Shown one piece after another: positions 34,765-44,847 of a stretch of 64,000 nucleotides of DNA. Numbering within the stretch: position 1 is the first letter of the stretch; every line of letters starts with the position of its first letter. The notes beneath the pieces are model-generated. The model had not been told where the DNA came from. It saw nothing but the letters and a program-made list of their open reading frames with translations, and did no database searches. Made by a program: the position numbers and the translations under genes. Source of the DNA: Pseudomonas sp. ICMP 561 (lineage in GTDB: Bacteria; Pseudomonadota; Gammaproteobacteria; Pseudomonadales; Pseudomonadaceae); contig NZ_LKBT01000001.1 in assembly GCF_002699985.1 (NCBI RefSeq), positions 451,056 through 515,055 of the forward strand, written 5' to 3'.

Positions 34765-36216
34765 TTATTGCGGAACCGACAGCTTGAGTGCGCTCTTTTT
34801 CAGAGAGTATTTGCGCTCCAACACATCCCCCAGCACTTTTTTCGCACTCGCCTCGCCGTGAACCAATGTGATCTCCTCAGGCCATTCCTTCATCCCAGTC
34901 ACGAAGCTGACCAGCTCTGCCTGATCCGCATGAGCCGAGTAGCCACCGACCGTGGTAATTCCGGCCTTTATCTTGTATCGCTCTTTGTCGAGCTCAACGT
35001 AACCTTCTACGGGTCCATATTTCTGTATGGCTGCGCCGGGTGTCCCTTTGGCCTGATAGCCGACAAATACGACGTTGTGACGAGGGTCGCCTAGCATGGC
35101 CTTGAGGTAATTGACGATCCTCCCACCTGAGCACATTCCACTGCCCGCGATGACGATTGCCGGTCGACCGGTGCTGGACAGGTAATTCACCACCATCTGG
35201 TGCTTGTCGTGGCTGTCAACGGTGATGAGTTGTTTGAACCCCAGAGGGTTGCGGCCTTGACTCAAGCGCTCTTGAGCTGCGGTATTCCAGTAGCCATTGA
35301 AGTCTTGGTAGACCTTGGTAAACCGGCTGGCCAGCGGGGAGTCGAGGATGACGGGCAATTGCGGCCAATCGATGGGCAGGCCATCAGCATCAACGGCGTC
35401 AAACGCGGGATCGAGGTCTTCAATCAGTGCTTTGCGACGCAGGATATCTTCTATCTCAAACAGTAACTCTTGGGTGCGACCGATGCTGAACGCGGGAATC
35501 AGGATCGTGCCGTGATCAGCTAATGCCTTGTCGATGATCTCTTCCAGGCGCGTCTGACGGCTACCGCGGTCCTCATGCAGACGATTACCGTAAGTGCTTT
35601 CAAGAACCAGCAGGTCTGCCTGCTCGGGTGGCTCAGGGCTGATTAACAGTGGATTGAGGCGGGAGCCCAGATCGCCGGAAAATACGATGCGCTTCTGTCG
35701 CGACTCAGTGGGGTACTGAACATCACACTCGACATAAGCAGAGCCGAGTATGTGGCCCGCACGCTGCAGCCTGACCTTCACAACCAGCTCCGGGGTATCA
35801 ATCAGCGCATGCCAGGTATTGAAGGGCAAAGCGATGGTTCGCCTCTGAACAATAGCCAGATACCGCTCAATCTGCTTGCTGTCATGAGCAAACTGATACT
35901 TCCAGGCATCTTCAAGGGTGAGCGGCAACATTTTTGCCGAAGGCTCGCTGCAGATTATTGGACCCTCGTAGCCCGCAGCCAGAAGATCCGGAATACGTCC
36001 TACGTGATCGACGTGAACGTGGGTCAGGAGCAAGGCTTTTACTGTGTCTATCGGGAAATCAATTTTCAAATCCCGTCCTGGCCCGGTTACCTCCGAAGAT
36101 TCGAGGCGCAAACCACAGTCGACCAGCATGCTGTGGCGCTCGTCAAAGCTCACTTGATGACAGGACCCAGTCACACTCTGGACACCGCCATGATGGACAA
36201 CTTCTGGATAACTCAT
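34765..36216 (-). CDS. Beta-CASP metallo-beta-lactamase RNA-nuclease-like protein
   Basis: 483 residues. The zinc motif HVHVDH is at 66-71 (His66, His68, Asp70, His71), with AGHILGSAYVE and FSGDLGSR supplying further ligands. The C-terminal beta-CASP part contains IPAFSIGRTQELL, VIAGSGMCSGGRIVNYL and GGYSAHADQAEL with a late His-Gly (LVHGE). This is the CPSF/YSH1-like family of ribonucleases, unrelated to antibiotic hydrolysis. Proteins of this type sit near polysaccharide loci in other Pseudomonas. A role in the cluster is not shown. Confidence 0.9.
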   Translation of the reverse strand: MSYPEVVHHGGVQSVTGSCHQVSFDERHSMLVDCGLRLESSEVTGPGRDLKIDFPIDTVKALLLTHVHVDHVGRIPDLLAAGYEGPIICSEPSAKMLPLTLEDAWKYQFAHDSKQIERYLAIVQRRTIALPFNTWHALIDTPELVVKVRLQRAGHILGSAYVECDVQYPTESRQKRIVFSGDLGSRLNPLLISPEPPEQADLLVLESTYGNRLHEDRGSRQTRLEEIIDKALADHGTILIPAFSIGRTQELLFEIEDILRRKALIEDLDPAFDAVDADGLPIDWPQLPVILDSPLASRFTKVYQDFNGYWNTAAQERLSQGRNPLGFKQLITVDSHDKHQMVVNYLSSTGRPAIVIAGSGMCSGGRIVNYLKAMLGDPRHNVVFVGYQAKGTPGAAIQKYGPVEGYVELDKERYKIKAGITTVGGYSAHADQAELVSFVTGMKEWPEEITLVHGEASAKKVLGDVLERKYSLKKSALKLSVPQ

Positions 36217-36632
36217 GAATACCCTCGGCCTAAAACATCGCTAAAACCTGAATTCGCACTGCACCGGTTCCGGCGTGCAATATCGACTTCCAGACTGATC
36301 AAGCGGCCGCATTCTGCCGCCCTGTGATTCCTTTGCAAAGGCGTGAGCCGTTGACGGTTTCGGCTGGAAATACCCCAAGCCGCGCACAGCGCTAAGGCAC
36401 CACCCAGCAAACACGGGCTTAAAGGCGCAGAGGACAGGAATCAGTAGAATTTTCCGACAGGCAGGAGGTAACCGCTCCCACAAGAATTGCCGGGGAGGAC
36501 TACACAAAGTGTCGGTAGGAATAAACGCAATGAACAAAGCTTTCAGCCGAGTACTACGTTCGTAGTTTCAGCGCTGAAGAGCTTTGCTGACGATAACCAA
36601 GGAATACCTACAGAGCTGTAGATAGCCTTTGC
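36217..36632. other. Gap between MBL gene and the LapA-domain gene
   Basis: 416 bp at the edge of the variable locus, where P. aeruginosa has wzz. No gene is seen. It contains the nested palindrome at 36535-36586. Confidence 0.55.
36535..36586. repeat. Nested palindrome
   Basis: Outer arms CAAAGCTTTCAGC and GCTGAAGAGCTTTG (one bulge) enclose a perfect inner hairpin ACTACG-TT-CGTAGT (36553-36566). The structure is unlike a simple terminator because no T-run follows on either side. It lies about 45 bp downstream of the LapA-domain gene (minus strand). Confidence 0.6.
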
Positions 36633-36875
36633 TCAAATTGAGCGACGGTCCAGCTTCCGCTTTTTACGAAGTACGACGACCCATCCTAATAGCGGGCCGA
36701 TGAGCATGCCCGCGAGCAGCGCAACAATGATCGGTATAGCGAGGAACAGCTCAGGCGAAGACCAACCCAAAAAGACCAGTGAGACCTTCTGTTGATTCTC
36801 CAGAATAAAAACGATCGTCGACACGATAAGCGCCAGCGCGACCACGGCCGCAATTACTCGTGTGAACATCCGCAT
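36633..36875 (-). CDS. LapA-domain (DUF1049) inner membrane protein
   Basis: 80 residues, two membrane segments (about 4-25 and 43-68) and a basic C-terminus (RKKRKLDRR). Length and topology match the LapA/YciS family, small proteins linked to lipopolysaccharide assembly in enterics. It begins 9 bases after the ihfB stop, so it is co-transcribed with ihfB. Function in Pseudomonas is not established here. Confidence 0.8.
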   Translation of the reverse strand: MRMFTRVIAAVVALALIVSTIVFILENQQKVSLVFLGWSSPELFLAIPIIVALLAGMLIGPLLGWVVVLRKKRKLDRRSI

Positions 36876-36884
36876 CTGTTACTC

Positions 36885-37193
36885 CTATCGGGAGGCCACA
36901 AGGCCCTCTTCTTCGTCTTCGTTTACGCGATCACGCAGCTCTTTGCCCGGCTTGAAATGCGGTACAAACTTACCGTCAAGGCTGACCGACTGGCCGGTTT
37001 TGGGGTTACGCCCTACTCGTGGAGCACGATAATGCAGGGAGAAGCTGCCAAAGCCACGGATCTCGATGCGGTCGCCTGTCGCCAGACACTGGGACATTTG
37101 CTCAAGCATCGTCTTGATAGCCAACTCTACATCCTTGGATGAGAGCAGCCCTTGATGGGTGACAATTCGTTCGATCAACTCCGACTTCGTCAT
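36885..37193 (-). CDS. ihfB: Integration host factor beta subunit
   Basis: 102 residues, HU/IHF family, slightly longer than the usual 94-100 because of the acidic tail [34 protein letters not shown] and [13 protein letters not shown], the DNA-bending arm, are diagnostic. IHF beta pairs with IhfA and bends DNA at specific sites. GGGAA is about 8 bases before the ATG. It is downstream of rpsA and upstream of the LapA-domain gene. It is the classic left edge of the O-antigen locus in Pseudomonas. Confidence 0.95.
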   Translation of the reverse strand: MTKSELIERIVTHQGLLSSKDVELAIKTMLEQMSQCLATGDRIEIRGFGSFSLHYRAPRVGRNPKTGQSVSLDGKFVPHFKPGKELRDRVNEDEEEGLVASR

Positions 37194-37478
37194 ATTTTTC
37201 CCTTCTTTTTCAAGCAGCTAGATAAGCGCTCCGAAGGTTTTAGCATGACTGGATGAATTTGAATAGCCCGAGTATTGACTTATGTGAGTTGGTCACAAAT
37301 GAGGGATATTAACCGGCGAGCGCCAGGCCGCGGAATACAAGTGATGCGGCCCGGATTTGCCTTCAAGCTGTGTGTCGGCGCTGCTGCCCGAATCCAGTAC
37401 GCCCTGAAATCGAAGCGCAGCCATCGCGGGCAAGTCGGGATGCCGCACACTGGCTACCAAAGGGTCTACGCAATCTTT

Positions 37479-37569
37479 GTAGGACTGGCTTTAGCCGGGA
37501 GGACGTCTGGGCATCCGCTAGATCTGCTTCGGCAGAAATACCGCCCTCCCGGCTGAAGCCGGTCCTACG
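37479..37569. repeat. REPIN, class A
   Basis: GTAGGACTGGCTTTAGCCGG on the left and its near complement CCGGCTGAAGCCGGTCCTAC on the right, about 50 bp apart. Same family as 53282-53372 and the decayed 2691-2798. Confidence 0.85.
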
Positions 37570-37644
37570 GGGTTGCAGGCGAACATAGAATCTTCCGCTA
37601 TATGCCCCACAAGGTACAGGAGCCTCCCTCTAAATCGCGCCCAC

Positions 37645-37673
37645 AAAAAAGGGCGACCGAAGTCGCCCTTTTT
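37645..37673 (-). terminator. rpsA rho-independent terminator
   Basis: On the minus strand GGGCGAC, a TTCG tetraloop, GTCGCCC, then TTTTTT. It lies about 19 bases after the rpsA stop, and A/T runs on both sides could make it work both ways. Confidence 0.93.
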
Positions 37674-37691
37674 CTAATGGTTAAGCAGAAC

Positions 37692-39383
37692 TTAGTTCTG
37701 TTTTTCCATTTGAGCACGCAACAGGTCACCAAGAGTGGTAGGACCAGTGTTTTCTGCGGTCTCAGGCTTGCTACGCAGGCTTTGGATCGCTTCTTTCTCG
37801 TCTTCAACGTCTTTCGACTTGATGGACAAGCTGATCACGCGGCTCTTGCGGTCAACGCTGATGATCTTGGCTTCGATCTCTTCGCCTTCTTTCAGAACGT
37901 TACGCGCGTCTTCAACGCGGTCACGGCTGATTTCGGAGGCTTTCAGGGAAGCTTCGATGTCGTCGGCCAGAGTGATGATGGCGCCTTTGGCGTCAACTTC
38001 TTTAACGATACCGCGAACGATTGCGCCTTTGTCATTGACAGTGACGTACTCGGAGAACGGATCGCTTTCCAGCTGCTTGATACCCAGCGAGATGCGCTCA
38101 CGCTCTGGATCAACAGACAAGATCACGGTGTCGAGCTCGTCGCCCTTCTTGAAGCGACGTACGGCTTCTTCGCCCACTTCGTTCCAGGAGATGTCGGACA
38201 GGTGAACCAGGCCGTCGATGCCGCCGTCCAGACCAATGAAGATACCGAAATCGGTGATCGACTTGATGGTGCCGGAGATTTTATCGCCCTTGTTGAACTG
38301 GCCAGAGAAATCTTCCCATGGGTTAGATTTGCACTGCTTGATGCCGAGGGAGATACGACGACGCTCTTCGTCGATGTCCAGAACCATAACTTCCACTTCG
38401 TCGCCGACTTGTACGACTTTCGAAGGGTGGATGTTTTTGTTGGTCCAGTCCATTTCGGAAACGTGTACCAGGCCTTCCACGCCTTCTTCCAGCTCTGCGA
38501 AGCAGCCGTAGTCGGTCAGGTTGGTAACACGCGCAGTTACGCGAGTGCTTTCCGGGTAACGAGCCTTGATAGCAACCCATGGGTCTTCGCCCAGTTGCTT
38601 CAGACCCAGGGAAACACGATTGCGCTCGCGATCATACTTCAGCACTTTTACATCGATCTCATCGCCAACATTGACGATTTCCGATGGATGCTTGATGCGC
38701 TTCCAGGCCATGTCGGTGATGTGCAGCAGGCCATCGACGCCACCCAGATCGACGAATGCGCCGTAATCGGTGAGGTTCTTGACGATACCTTTGACTTGTT
38801 GACCTTCCTGCAGGGACTCGAGCAGAGCTTCGCGCTCGGCACTGTTCTCGGCTTCCAGCACGCTGCGACGCGAAACAACAACGTTGTTGCGCTTCTGGTC
38901 CAGCTTGATGACCTTGAACTCGAGCTCTTTGCCTTCCAGGTGAGTCGTGTCGCGCACTGGGCGGACGTCGACCAAAGAACCAGGCAGGAACGCACGGATG
39001 CCGTTAACGTCGACAGTGAAGCCGCCTTTAACCTTACCGTTGATAACGCCCTTGACCACTTCTTCAGCTGCGAAAGCCGCTTCCAGAACAATCCAGCACT
39101 CGGCACGCTTGGCTTTTTCGCGGGACAGCTTGGTTTCGCCAAAGCCGTCTTCTACCGCGTCCAGAGCAACGTGAACTTCGTCGCCGATCTTGATGGTCAG
39201 ATCGCCAGCGTCGTTGTGGAACTGTTCCAGCGGGATCAGGCCTTCAGATTTCAGACCGGCGTGAACCGTCACCCAGCCTGCCTGGTAATCGATATCAACG
39301 ATGATAGCGGTGATGATCGAACCGGCCTGAAGGTTGAGGGTCTTTAGGCTTTCTTCAAAAAGTTCTGCAAAGCTTTCGCTCAT
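37692..39383 (-). CDS. rpsA: 30S ribosomal protein S1
   Basis: 563 residues, the usual size. Six S1 (OB-fold) motifs: the first two divergent ones bind the ribosome, the last four carry repeated G-V-V/I-x-x-I-T-D-x-G-A/I-F-V/I-x-L patterns such as [18 protein letters not shown] and [20 protein letters not shown]1 unfolds and delivers mRNA to the 30S subunit. It lies between cmk and ihfB, an order conserved across gamma-proteobacteria, and has its own terminator. Confidence 0.97.
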   Translation of the reverse strand: MSESFAELFEESLKTLNLQAGSIITAIIVDIDYQAGWVTVHAGLKSEGLIPLEQFHNDAGDLTIKIGDEVHVALDAVEDGFGETKLSREKAKRAECWIVLEAAFAAEEVVKGVINGKVKGGFTVDVNGIRAFLPGSLVDVRPVRDTTHLEGKELEFKVIKLDQKRNNVVVSRRSVLEAENSAEREALLESLQEGQQVKGIVKNLTDYGAFVDLGGVDGLLHITDMAWKRIKHPSEIVNVGDEIDVKVLKYDRERNRVSLGLKQLGEDPWVAIKARYPESTRVTARVTNLTDYGCFAELEEGVEGLVHVSEMDWTNKNIHPSKVVQVGDEVEVMVLDIDEERRRISLGIKQCKSNPWEDFSGQFNKGDKISGTIKSITDFGIFIGLDGGIDGLVHLSDISWNEVGEEAVRRFKKGDELDTVILSVDPERERISLGIKQLESDPFSEYVTVNDKGAIVRGIVKEVDAKGAIITLADDIEASLKASEISRDRVEDARNVLKEGEEIEAKIISVDRKSRVISLSIKSKDVEDEKEAIQSLRSKPETAENTGPTTLGDLLRAQMEKQN

Positions 39384-39504
39384 TTTAATTCCTGTTGATC
39401 AAGGGCGAAGGATACGCCCATCTGCCACGTTCCAGACAACGTGGGTTACGTTCAAGTAAAAGAAAGCCTGCGGGACTATTTCTGGTCTCCCACATGCTTC
39501 TTTG

Positions 39505-40194
39505 TCACCCGGCAATATCGCGAAGCGCGATTTCACTCAGAATGCGTTCCAGCACCTGCTCGATGGACAATTCGGTGGAATCCAGCTGAATAGCGTCATG
39601 CGCTGGCTTGAGCGGGGCTACCGCTCGCTGGGTGTCACGCTCGTCGCGTGCACTTATCTCATCTAGCAGACTCGACAGACTAACATCATCGCCCTTGGCC
39701 TTCAACTGCAAGTAACGTCGACGGGCACGTTCCTCGGCGCTGGCGGTCAGGAAAATCTTCAGCGGAGCGTCCGGAAACACTACGGTTCCCATGTCGCGAC
39801 CGTCTGCGACAAGGCCTGGCTCTTCCTGAAAAGCACGCTGGCGTTGCAGCAATGCATCACGCACCGCAGGCAATGAAGCCACCTGCGAAGCGCCGCTGCC
39901 GACCTGCTCATTGCGAATAGAGTGAGTAACGTCCTCACCTTCCAGAATGATCCGCTGCTCCTGCCCTGCCGTTCCGCTTACGAACTGCACATCCAGATGC
40001 GCAGCCAGCAGCTTCAAGGCCTCTTCATTGGTCAGGTCGACGCCGTGGTTGCGGGCGGCGAACGCCAGCAAGCGATACAGCGCGCCGGAATCGAGCAGGC
40101 TCCAGCCGAGGCGTTTAGCCAGCAGCCCTGCAACTGTGCCCTTCCCGGAACCGCTAGGTCCATCAATGGTAATTACCGGTGCTTGAATTTTCAC
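39505..40194 (-). CDS. cmk: Cytidylate kinase
   Basis: 229 residues. Phosphorylates CMP and dCMP with ATP. The P-loop GPSGSGKGT is at residues 13-21, then [20 protein letters not shown] and the lid RARRR region. Its start overlaps the end of the tyrA-aroA fusion by 4 bases. It could recycle the CMP released by pseudaminyl transfer, as any cell's Cmk would. Confidence 0.96.
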   Translation of the reverse strand: MKIQAPVITIDGPSGSGKGTVAGLLAKRLGWSLLDSGALYRLLAFAARNHGVDLTNEEALKLLAAHLDVQFVSGTAGQEQRIILEGEDVTHSIRNEQVGSGASQVASLPAVRDALLQRQRAFQEEPGLVADGRDMGTVVFPDAPLKIFLTASAEERARRRYLQLKAKGDDVSLSSLLDEISARDERDTQRAVAPLKPAHDAIQLDSTELSIEQVLERILSEIALRDIAG

Positions 40195-42434
40195 AACTGC
40201 CCCTCTTGCGCTACACGCATGCCGACTTGAGCGCTAAGCGCGAGAAAATTTGGGAACGACGTAGCGACGTTCGCACAATCATGGATCTGAATCGGCGCTG
40301 CTGCACGCAGCGCCGCAACACTGAAAGCCATGGCGATACGATGATCGCCTTGAGCATTAACCACACCACCACCTATCTGACCGCCATCAATGATAATGCC
40401 GTCCGGGGTGGGCTCGACACTGATGCCCAGGGTTAACAGACCGTCGGCCATGGCTTGAATACGGTCCGACTCTTTGACGCGCAACTCTTCAGCACCCCGC
40501 AACACCGTACGACCCTGCGCACAGGCGGCGGCCACGAAGATCACCGGGAACTCGTCAATGGCCAGTGGTACCAGCGCCTCCGGGATCTCGATACCCTTGA
40601 GTGACGCTGAACGCACACGTACATCAGCCACTGGCTCGCCACCCGCCTCGCGCTGATTCTCCAACGTAATGTCGGCTCCCATTAGACGCAGGATGTCGAT
40701 GACACCCGTGCGCGTGGGGTTGATGCCGACGTGTTCGAGCACCAGGTCGGAGCCTTCGGCGATGGACGCGGCCACCATAAAGAATGCAGCAGACGAAATG
40801 TCGGCAGGCACTTCAATACGCGCAGCGGTCAATCCAGAGCCAGACTTCACGGAAACTTTCGCCCCATCGACCGTCACCGGGTGACCGAAGCCACGCAGCA
40901 TACGCTCCGTATGATCCCGGGTCGGCGCAGGCTCGATCACTGTCGTAGTGCCCTGCCCGTAAAGGCCGGCCAACAACAGGGAAGATTTGACCTGAGCACT
41001 GGCGATTGGCATTTCATAGGTCAAGCCATTAAGCGTTTGCCCACCCTTGATCTTCAAAGGCGGACGCCCTTCCGCAGCGGTTTCAATCACTGCGCCCATC
41101 GCCCGCAACGGCTCAGCTACTCGACCCATCGGCCGTCGCGAGAGCGAAGCATCGCCGGTCAATGTGCTGTCGAAACTCTGCGCAGCCAGCAACCCGGCCA
41201 GCAAGCGCATGGACGTGCCGGAGTTGCCCAGATAAATCGGTCCGGGCGCAGATTTGAGCCCATTAAGCCCGACCCCATGGATCGTCAGGCGACCATGATG
41301 CGGGCCTTCGATCACGACCCCCATGTCACGGAACGCTTGCAGCGTTGCCAGCGCATCTTCACCTTCAAGAAAGCCTTCAACTTCCGTAACGCCCTCAGCC
41401 AGCGAGCCGAGCATGATGGAGCGATGGGAGATGGATTTGTCACCCGGCACACGGACGCGACCTGAGACGCTACCGCCAGGACTGGCGAGAAACACCAGGT
41501 CCTCAGCTTCGACGGGTTCTACGTAGGCACGCTGGGCAAGGATCTTGCCGAAATGCTCACGGGCCATTCGCGCGCGGGTGAACACACCTAATAACTGATG
41601 ACCATCACCCGCGACCATCGCGTCACGCAGCGCATCCAGATCCGTTCGAAAGGTATCCAGCGTGCGCAGCACAGCCTCACGGTTGGCCAGAAAGATGTCA
41701 TGCCACATCACCGGATCGCTGCCCGCAATCCGCGTGAAATCGCGAAAGCCACCGGCTGCGTATCTGAAGATGTCGAGGTTTTCGTTACGTTTGGCCAACG
41801 AATCCACCAGACCAAACGCCAATAGATGAGGCAAATGACTGGTTGCCGCCAGCACCTCATCGTGACGTTCGACCTCCATGTGTTCCACGTCAGCACCCAG
41901 TTCGGACCAGAGTCGATCGACCACCGCCAGAGCTTCAGGATCAGTCTCGGGCAATGGAGTAAGGATTACTTTGTGTCGTTTGAACAACTGCGCATTGGAA
42001 GCTTCCACGCCGCTCTGTTCGGAGCCAGCAATTGGATGCCCAGGCACGAACCTCGGTGGCATTGCGCCGAACGCCAGACGCGCAGCTCGAACCACATTGC
42101 CTTTGGCACTGCCAACATCGGTCAGCACTGCGTCGCCCAGGTCAAAGGTCGCCAGCAACGCCAGGACTTTTTCCATCGCGAGAATCGGCACAGCGAGCTG
42201 AATCACGTCAGCATCACGGCACGCCACAGCCAGATCCGCTTCACAGCGATCTACAACGCCCAGCTCCACAGCCAGCTTGCGTGACTGGGGGTCGAGATCA
42301 ACGCCGACCACCTCACCACACACGCCACTTTCACGAATGCCTTTGGCAAAAGACCCGCCGATCAGGCCAAGCCCGACGACCACCAAGCGCCGAATCATAG
42401 GTGGGTTTGGTTTCACTGAGATGACATCAATCAC
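40191..42434 (-). CDS. Fused prephenate dehydrogenase / EPSP synthase (TyrA-AroA)
   Basis: 747 residues in two parts. Residues about 12-295: TyrA, with the NAD motif GLGLIGGS and [10 protein letters not shown], converts prephenate to hydroxyphenylpyruvate. Residues about 310-745: AroA, with [20 protein letters not shown] (substrate and phosphate binding), [11 protein letters not shown] and [13 protein letters not shown], joins PEP to shikimate-3-phosphate. The fusion is typical of Pseudomonas. A GTG start at 42434 overlaps the hisC stop by 8 bases and is preferred over an ATG 12 codons on (no ribosome site). Confidence 0.95.
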   Translation of the reverse strand: MIDVISVKPNPPMIRRLVVVGLGLIGGSFAKGIRESGVCGEVVGVDLDPQSRKLAVELGVVDRCEADLAVACRDADVIQLAVPILAMEKVLALLATFDLGDAVLTDVGSAKGNVVRAARLAFGAMPPRFVPGHPIAGSEQSGVEASNAQLFKRHKVILTPLPETDPEALAVVDRLWSELGADVEHMEVERHDEVLAATSHLPHLLAFGLVDSLAKRNENLDIFRYAAGGFRDFTRIAGSDPVMWHDIFLANREAVLRTLDTFRTDLDALRDAMVAGDGHQLLGVFTRARMAREHFGKILAQRAYVEPVEAEDLVFLASPGGSVSGRVRVPGDKSISHRSIMLGSLAEGVTEVEGFLEGEDALATLQAFRDMGVVIEGPHHGRLTIHGVGLNGLKSAPGPIYLGNSGTSMRLLAGLLAAQSFDSTLTGDASLSRRPMGRVAEPLRAMGAVIETAAEGRPPLKIKGGQTLNGLTYEMPIASAQVKSSLLLAGLYGQGTTTVIEPAPTRDHTERMLRGFGHPVTVDGAKVSVKSGSGLTAARIEVPADISSAAFFMVAASIAEGSDLVLEHVGINPTRTGVIDILRLMGADITLENQREAGGEPVADVRVRSASLKGIEIPEALVPLAIDEFPVIFVAAACAQGRTVLRGAEELRVKESDRIQAMADGLLTLGISVEPTPDGIIIDGGQIGGGVVNAQGDHRIAMAFSVAALRAAAPIQIHDCANVATSFPNFLALSAQVGMRVAQEGQL

Positions 42435-43539
42435 GCGCCAGAACCCTGGCCAATGCCTCGAGGAAACGAGTGTTTTCTTCCAACAAACCGATACTCACAC
42501 GCAGATGATTGGGCATACCGTAGCCAGCGACGGGGCGAACAATCACACCTTCGCGCAGCAAACCTTGATAAACCGGACCGCTGTCACGTCCCAGGTCTAC
42601 CGCAATGAAATTACCTTTGGAGGGAATCCAGCTCAGCCCGAGCAAGCGCAAACCGCCCTCAAGCTGCTCCATGCCGACTTCATTCAACTGGCGACTTTTA
42701 GTCAGGTATTCAGCGTCATCCAGCGCCGCGCATGCTGCGGCCAAAGCTAGGCTGTTGACGTTGAACGGCTGCCGAACGCGGTTCAGCACGTCTGCCACGG
42801 CAGGAGACGACAAGCCGTAACCCACACGCAATGACGCCAGGCCATAGGCCTTGGAGAATGTGCGCGACACCAGCAGGTTCGGGTACTCAGCCAGATAATC
42901 GAGGCCATCGGGCAGATCGCCACCTTGGGCGTATTCGATATAGGCTTCGTCCAGCACTACCAGCACGTGCTCAGGGACAGCGGCAAGAAAGCGGCTCAAT
43001 GCATCCGGCCCAAACCAGGTACCGGTCGGGTTGTTCGGATTGGCGATGAACACGACGCGAGTATCGGCATCAATCGCCGCCAGCATTGCAGGCAGATCAT
43101 GTCCCCACTCTTTGGCGGGCGTGACGCGAGCCGTAGCGCCGATAGCCTGGGTAACAATGGGATAAACCGCAAAAGCGAATTCGCTGAATACCGCGTTCAG
43201 GCCGGGAGCCAGATAAGCACGGGCGACCAGTTCAAGAATGTCGTTGGAGCCATTGCCCAGCGTCACTTGATCGATCTGCACACCACAACGTTCTGCAAGG
43301 CGCTTTTTCAGCTCGAAGCCATTGCCATCCGGGTAGCGCGTCAGCTCGGCCAACTCTTCGCGAATCGCAGCCAGCGCCTTGGGGCCAGGGCCCAATGGGT
43401 TTTCGTTGCTCGCCAGCTTGATGATCTTTGCGGGATCGATGCCCAACTCACGCGCCAGCTCATTCACAGGCTTACCCGGAACATAAGGCGAAAGTTTTTG
43501 CACACCTGGCTGAGCCAGTGCGAGGAAGTCGCCAGTCAT
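42427..43539 (-). CDS. hisC: Histidinol-phosphate / aromatic aminotransferase
   Basis: 370 residues, fold-I PLP enzyme: KLASNENPLGPGP, NPNNPTGTWF and the PLP Lys in SRTFSKAYGLASLRVGY. It follows pheA and precedes tyrA-aroA, so besides histidinol phosphate it probably serves aromatic amino acid synthesis. The second hisC of P. aeruginosa occupies the same place. Separated from pheA by a gap with a REPIN. Confidence 0.94.
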   Translation of the reverse strand: MTGDFLALAQPGVQKLSPYVPGKPVNELARELGIDPAKIIKLASNENPLGPGPKALAAIREELAELTRYPDGNGFELKKRLAERCGVQIDQVTLGNGSNDILELVARAYLAPGLNAVFSEFAFAVYPIVTQAIGATARVTPAKEWGHDLPAMLAAIDADTRVVFIANPNNPTGTWFGPDALSRFLAAVPEHVLVVLDEAYIEYAQGGDLPDGLDYLAEYPNLLVSRTFSKAYGLASLRVGYGLSSPAVADVLNRVRQPFNVNSLALAAACAALDDAEYLTKSRQLNEVGMEQLEGGLRLLGLSWIPSKGNFIAVDLGRDSGPVYQGLLREGVIVRPVAGYGMPNHLRVSIGLLEENTRFLEALARVLARD

Positions 43540-43591
43540 GTGTCGCTACCTCCTATCAACAAGATGCAAATTACTGAATTGAAATGCATTT

Positions 43592-43682
43592 CTGTAGGAG
43601 TGAGCTTGCTCGCGATAGCGTCAGTTCAGACGACAAATTCGTCGACCAGGATACCGAATCGCGAGCAAGCTCACTCCTACAG
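43592..43682. repeat. REPIN, class B
   Basis: CTGTAGGAGTGAGCTTGCTC on the left, its near complement GAGCAAGCTCACTCCTACAG on the right, about 50 bp between. A common Pseudomonas intergenic palindrome, here between hisC and pheA. Confidence 0.9.
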
Positions 43683-43752
43683 TTCAAATGTTTGCAATAA
43701 GACAGCGCCGTGTCAGGAACGCGAGCCAATAAGTAGTTCTGTAGCTGCTCTT

Positions 43753-44847
43753 TTAAAGAACCGCTTTCGGGTATGAACCCAGCACCTTGAGCGCCACTGC
43801 TTCCTGACTGATGCGCTCCAGCACCGCTTTGACCAATGGATCGCGATGGTGGCCAACGAAGTCGATGAAGAATACGTAGGTCCATTTACCGCTGCGCGAC
43901 GGACGGGTCTCGATACGCGTCAGGTCCAGGCCGTTCTCATGGAATGGCACCAGCAACTCGTGCAGAGCGCCCGGCTTGTTGCTCATGGATACGATGATCG
44001 AGGTCTTGTCGTCGCCAGTGGGCGGGACTTCCTGACTGCCGATGATCAGGAACCGGGTGGAATTGTCCGGACGGTCTTCGATTTTTTCAGCGATGCGCGT
44101 CAAACCGTACAGGTTTGCACTCATGTCACCGGCAATCGCTGCGGAATTCCACTCGCCCTTCACCCGCTTGGCGGCTTCGGCGTTGCTCGCAACGGCGATC
44201 CGCTCGACATTCGGGTAATGCGCGTCCAGCCACTTGCGGCACTGAGCCAGCGACTGAGCGTGGGAGTAAATACGGCTGATGCTTTCTGTTTTGGTGTTTT
44301 CACCAATCAGCAGGTGATGGTGAATACGCAGCTCAACTTCGCCACAGATCACCATGTCATGCTCAAGGAAGCTGTCCAGCGTGTGATTGACCGCGCCCTC
44401 AGTGGAGTTTTCCACCGGCACGACGCCAAAGTTCACAGCACCGGCCGCCACTTCACGGAACACTTCATCAATCGCAGCCATGGGCAGGCTGATAACTGCA
44501 TTACCAAAATGCTTGATCGCTGCAGCCTGAGTGAACGTCCCTTCTGGCCCCAGGTAAGCAACCTTAAGCGGCTGCTCCAGCGCCAGGCACGAAGACATGA
44601 TTTCGCGAAACAGACGCGCCATCTCTTCGTTGCTCAATGGGCCACGATTGCGCTCCATGACCCGCTTGAGCACTTGGGCTTCACGCTCGGGGCGGTAAAA
44701 CACCGGCACTTCGCCTTCAGCCAGATTGGCCATTTTTACCCGGGCTACTTCCTGAGCGCAGCGTGCGCGCTCACTGATCAACTCCAGGACTTTTTCGTCC
44801 AGGCTGTCGATGCGGACGCGTAGCGCCTTGAGTTCTTGCTCGGACAT
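43753..44847 (-). CDS. pheA: Chorismate mutase / prephenate dehydratase (P-protein)
   Basis: 364 residues, normal length. Chorismate mutase (about 1-90, VRIDSLDEKVLELISERA), prephenate dehydratase (about 95-275, YLGPEGTFTQAA, VENSTEGAV and STRFLII) and a C-terminal ACT domain (about 285-355) with SNKPGALHELL and ETRPSRSGKW, the phenylalanine-sensing GALH and ESRP-type motifs. It shares one base with the stop of serC. Confidence 0.96.
   Translation of the reverse strand: MSEQELKALRVRIDSLDEKVLELISERARCAQEVARVKMANLAEGEVPVFYRPEREAQVLKRVMERNRGPLSNEEMARLFREIMSSCLALEQPLKVAYLGPEGTFTQAAAIKHFGNAVISLPMAAIDEVFREVAAGAVNFGVVPVENSTEGAVNHTLDSFLEHDMVICGEVELRIHHHLLIGENTKTESISRIYSHAQSLAQCRKWLDAHYPNVERIAVASNAEAAKRVKGEWNSAAIAGDMSANLYGLTRIAEKIEDRPDNSTRFLIIGSQEVPPTGDDKTSIIVSMSNKPGALHELLVPFHENGLDLTRIETRPSRSGKWTYVFFIDFVGHHRDPLVKAVLERISQEAVALKVLGSYPKAVL

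Larger units (their letters stand above)
37194..37691. other. ihfB-rpsA intergenic region
   Basis: 498 bp holding the ihfB leader, a REPIN (37479-37569) and the rpsA terminator (37645-37673). No gene is seen. Some unclassified palindromic GC-rich sequence lies between 37310 and 37470. Confidence 0.6.

Noticed and set aside
37602..39347. 581-codon plus-strand open frame
   Set aside because: Exact antisense of rpsA; the translation is low in complexity (rich in Phe, Asp, Val, Gln) as expected for the complement of a highly expressed gene.
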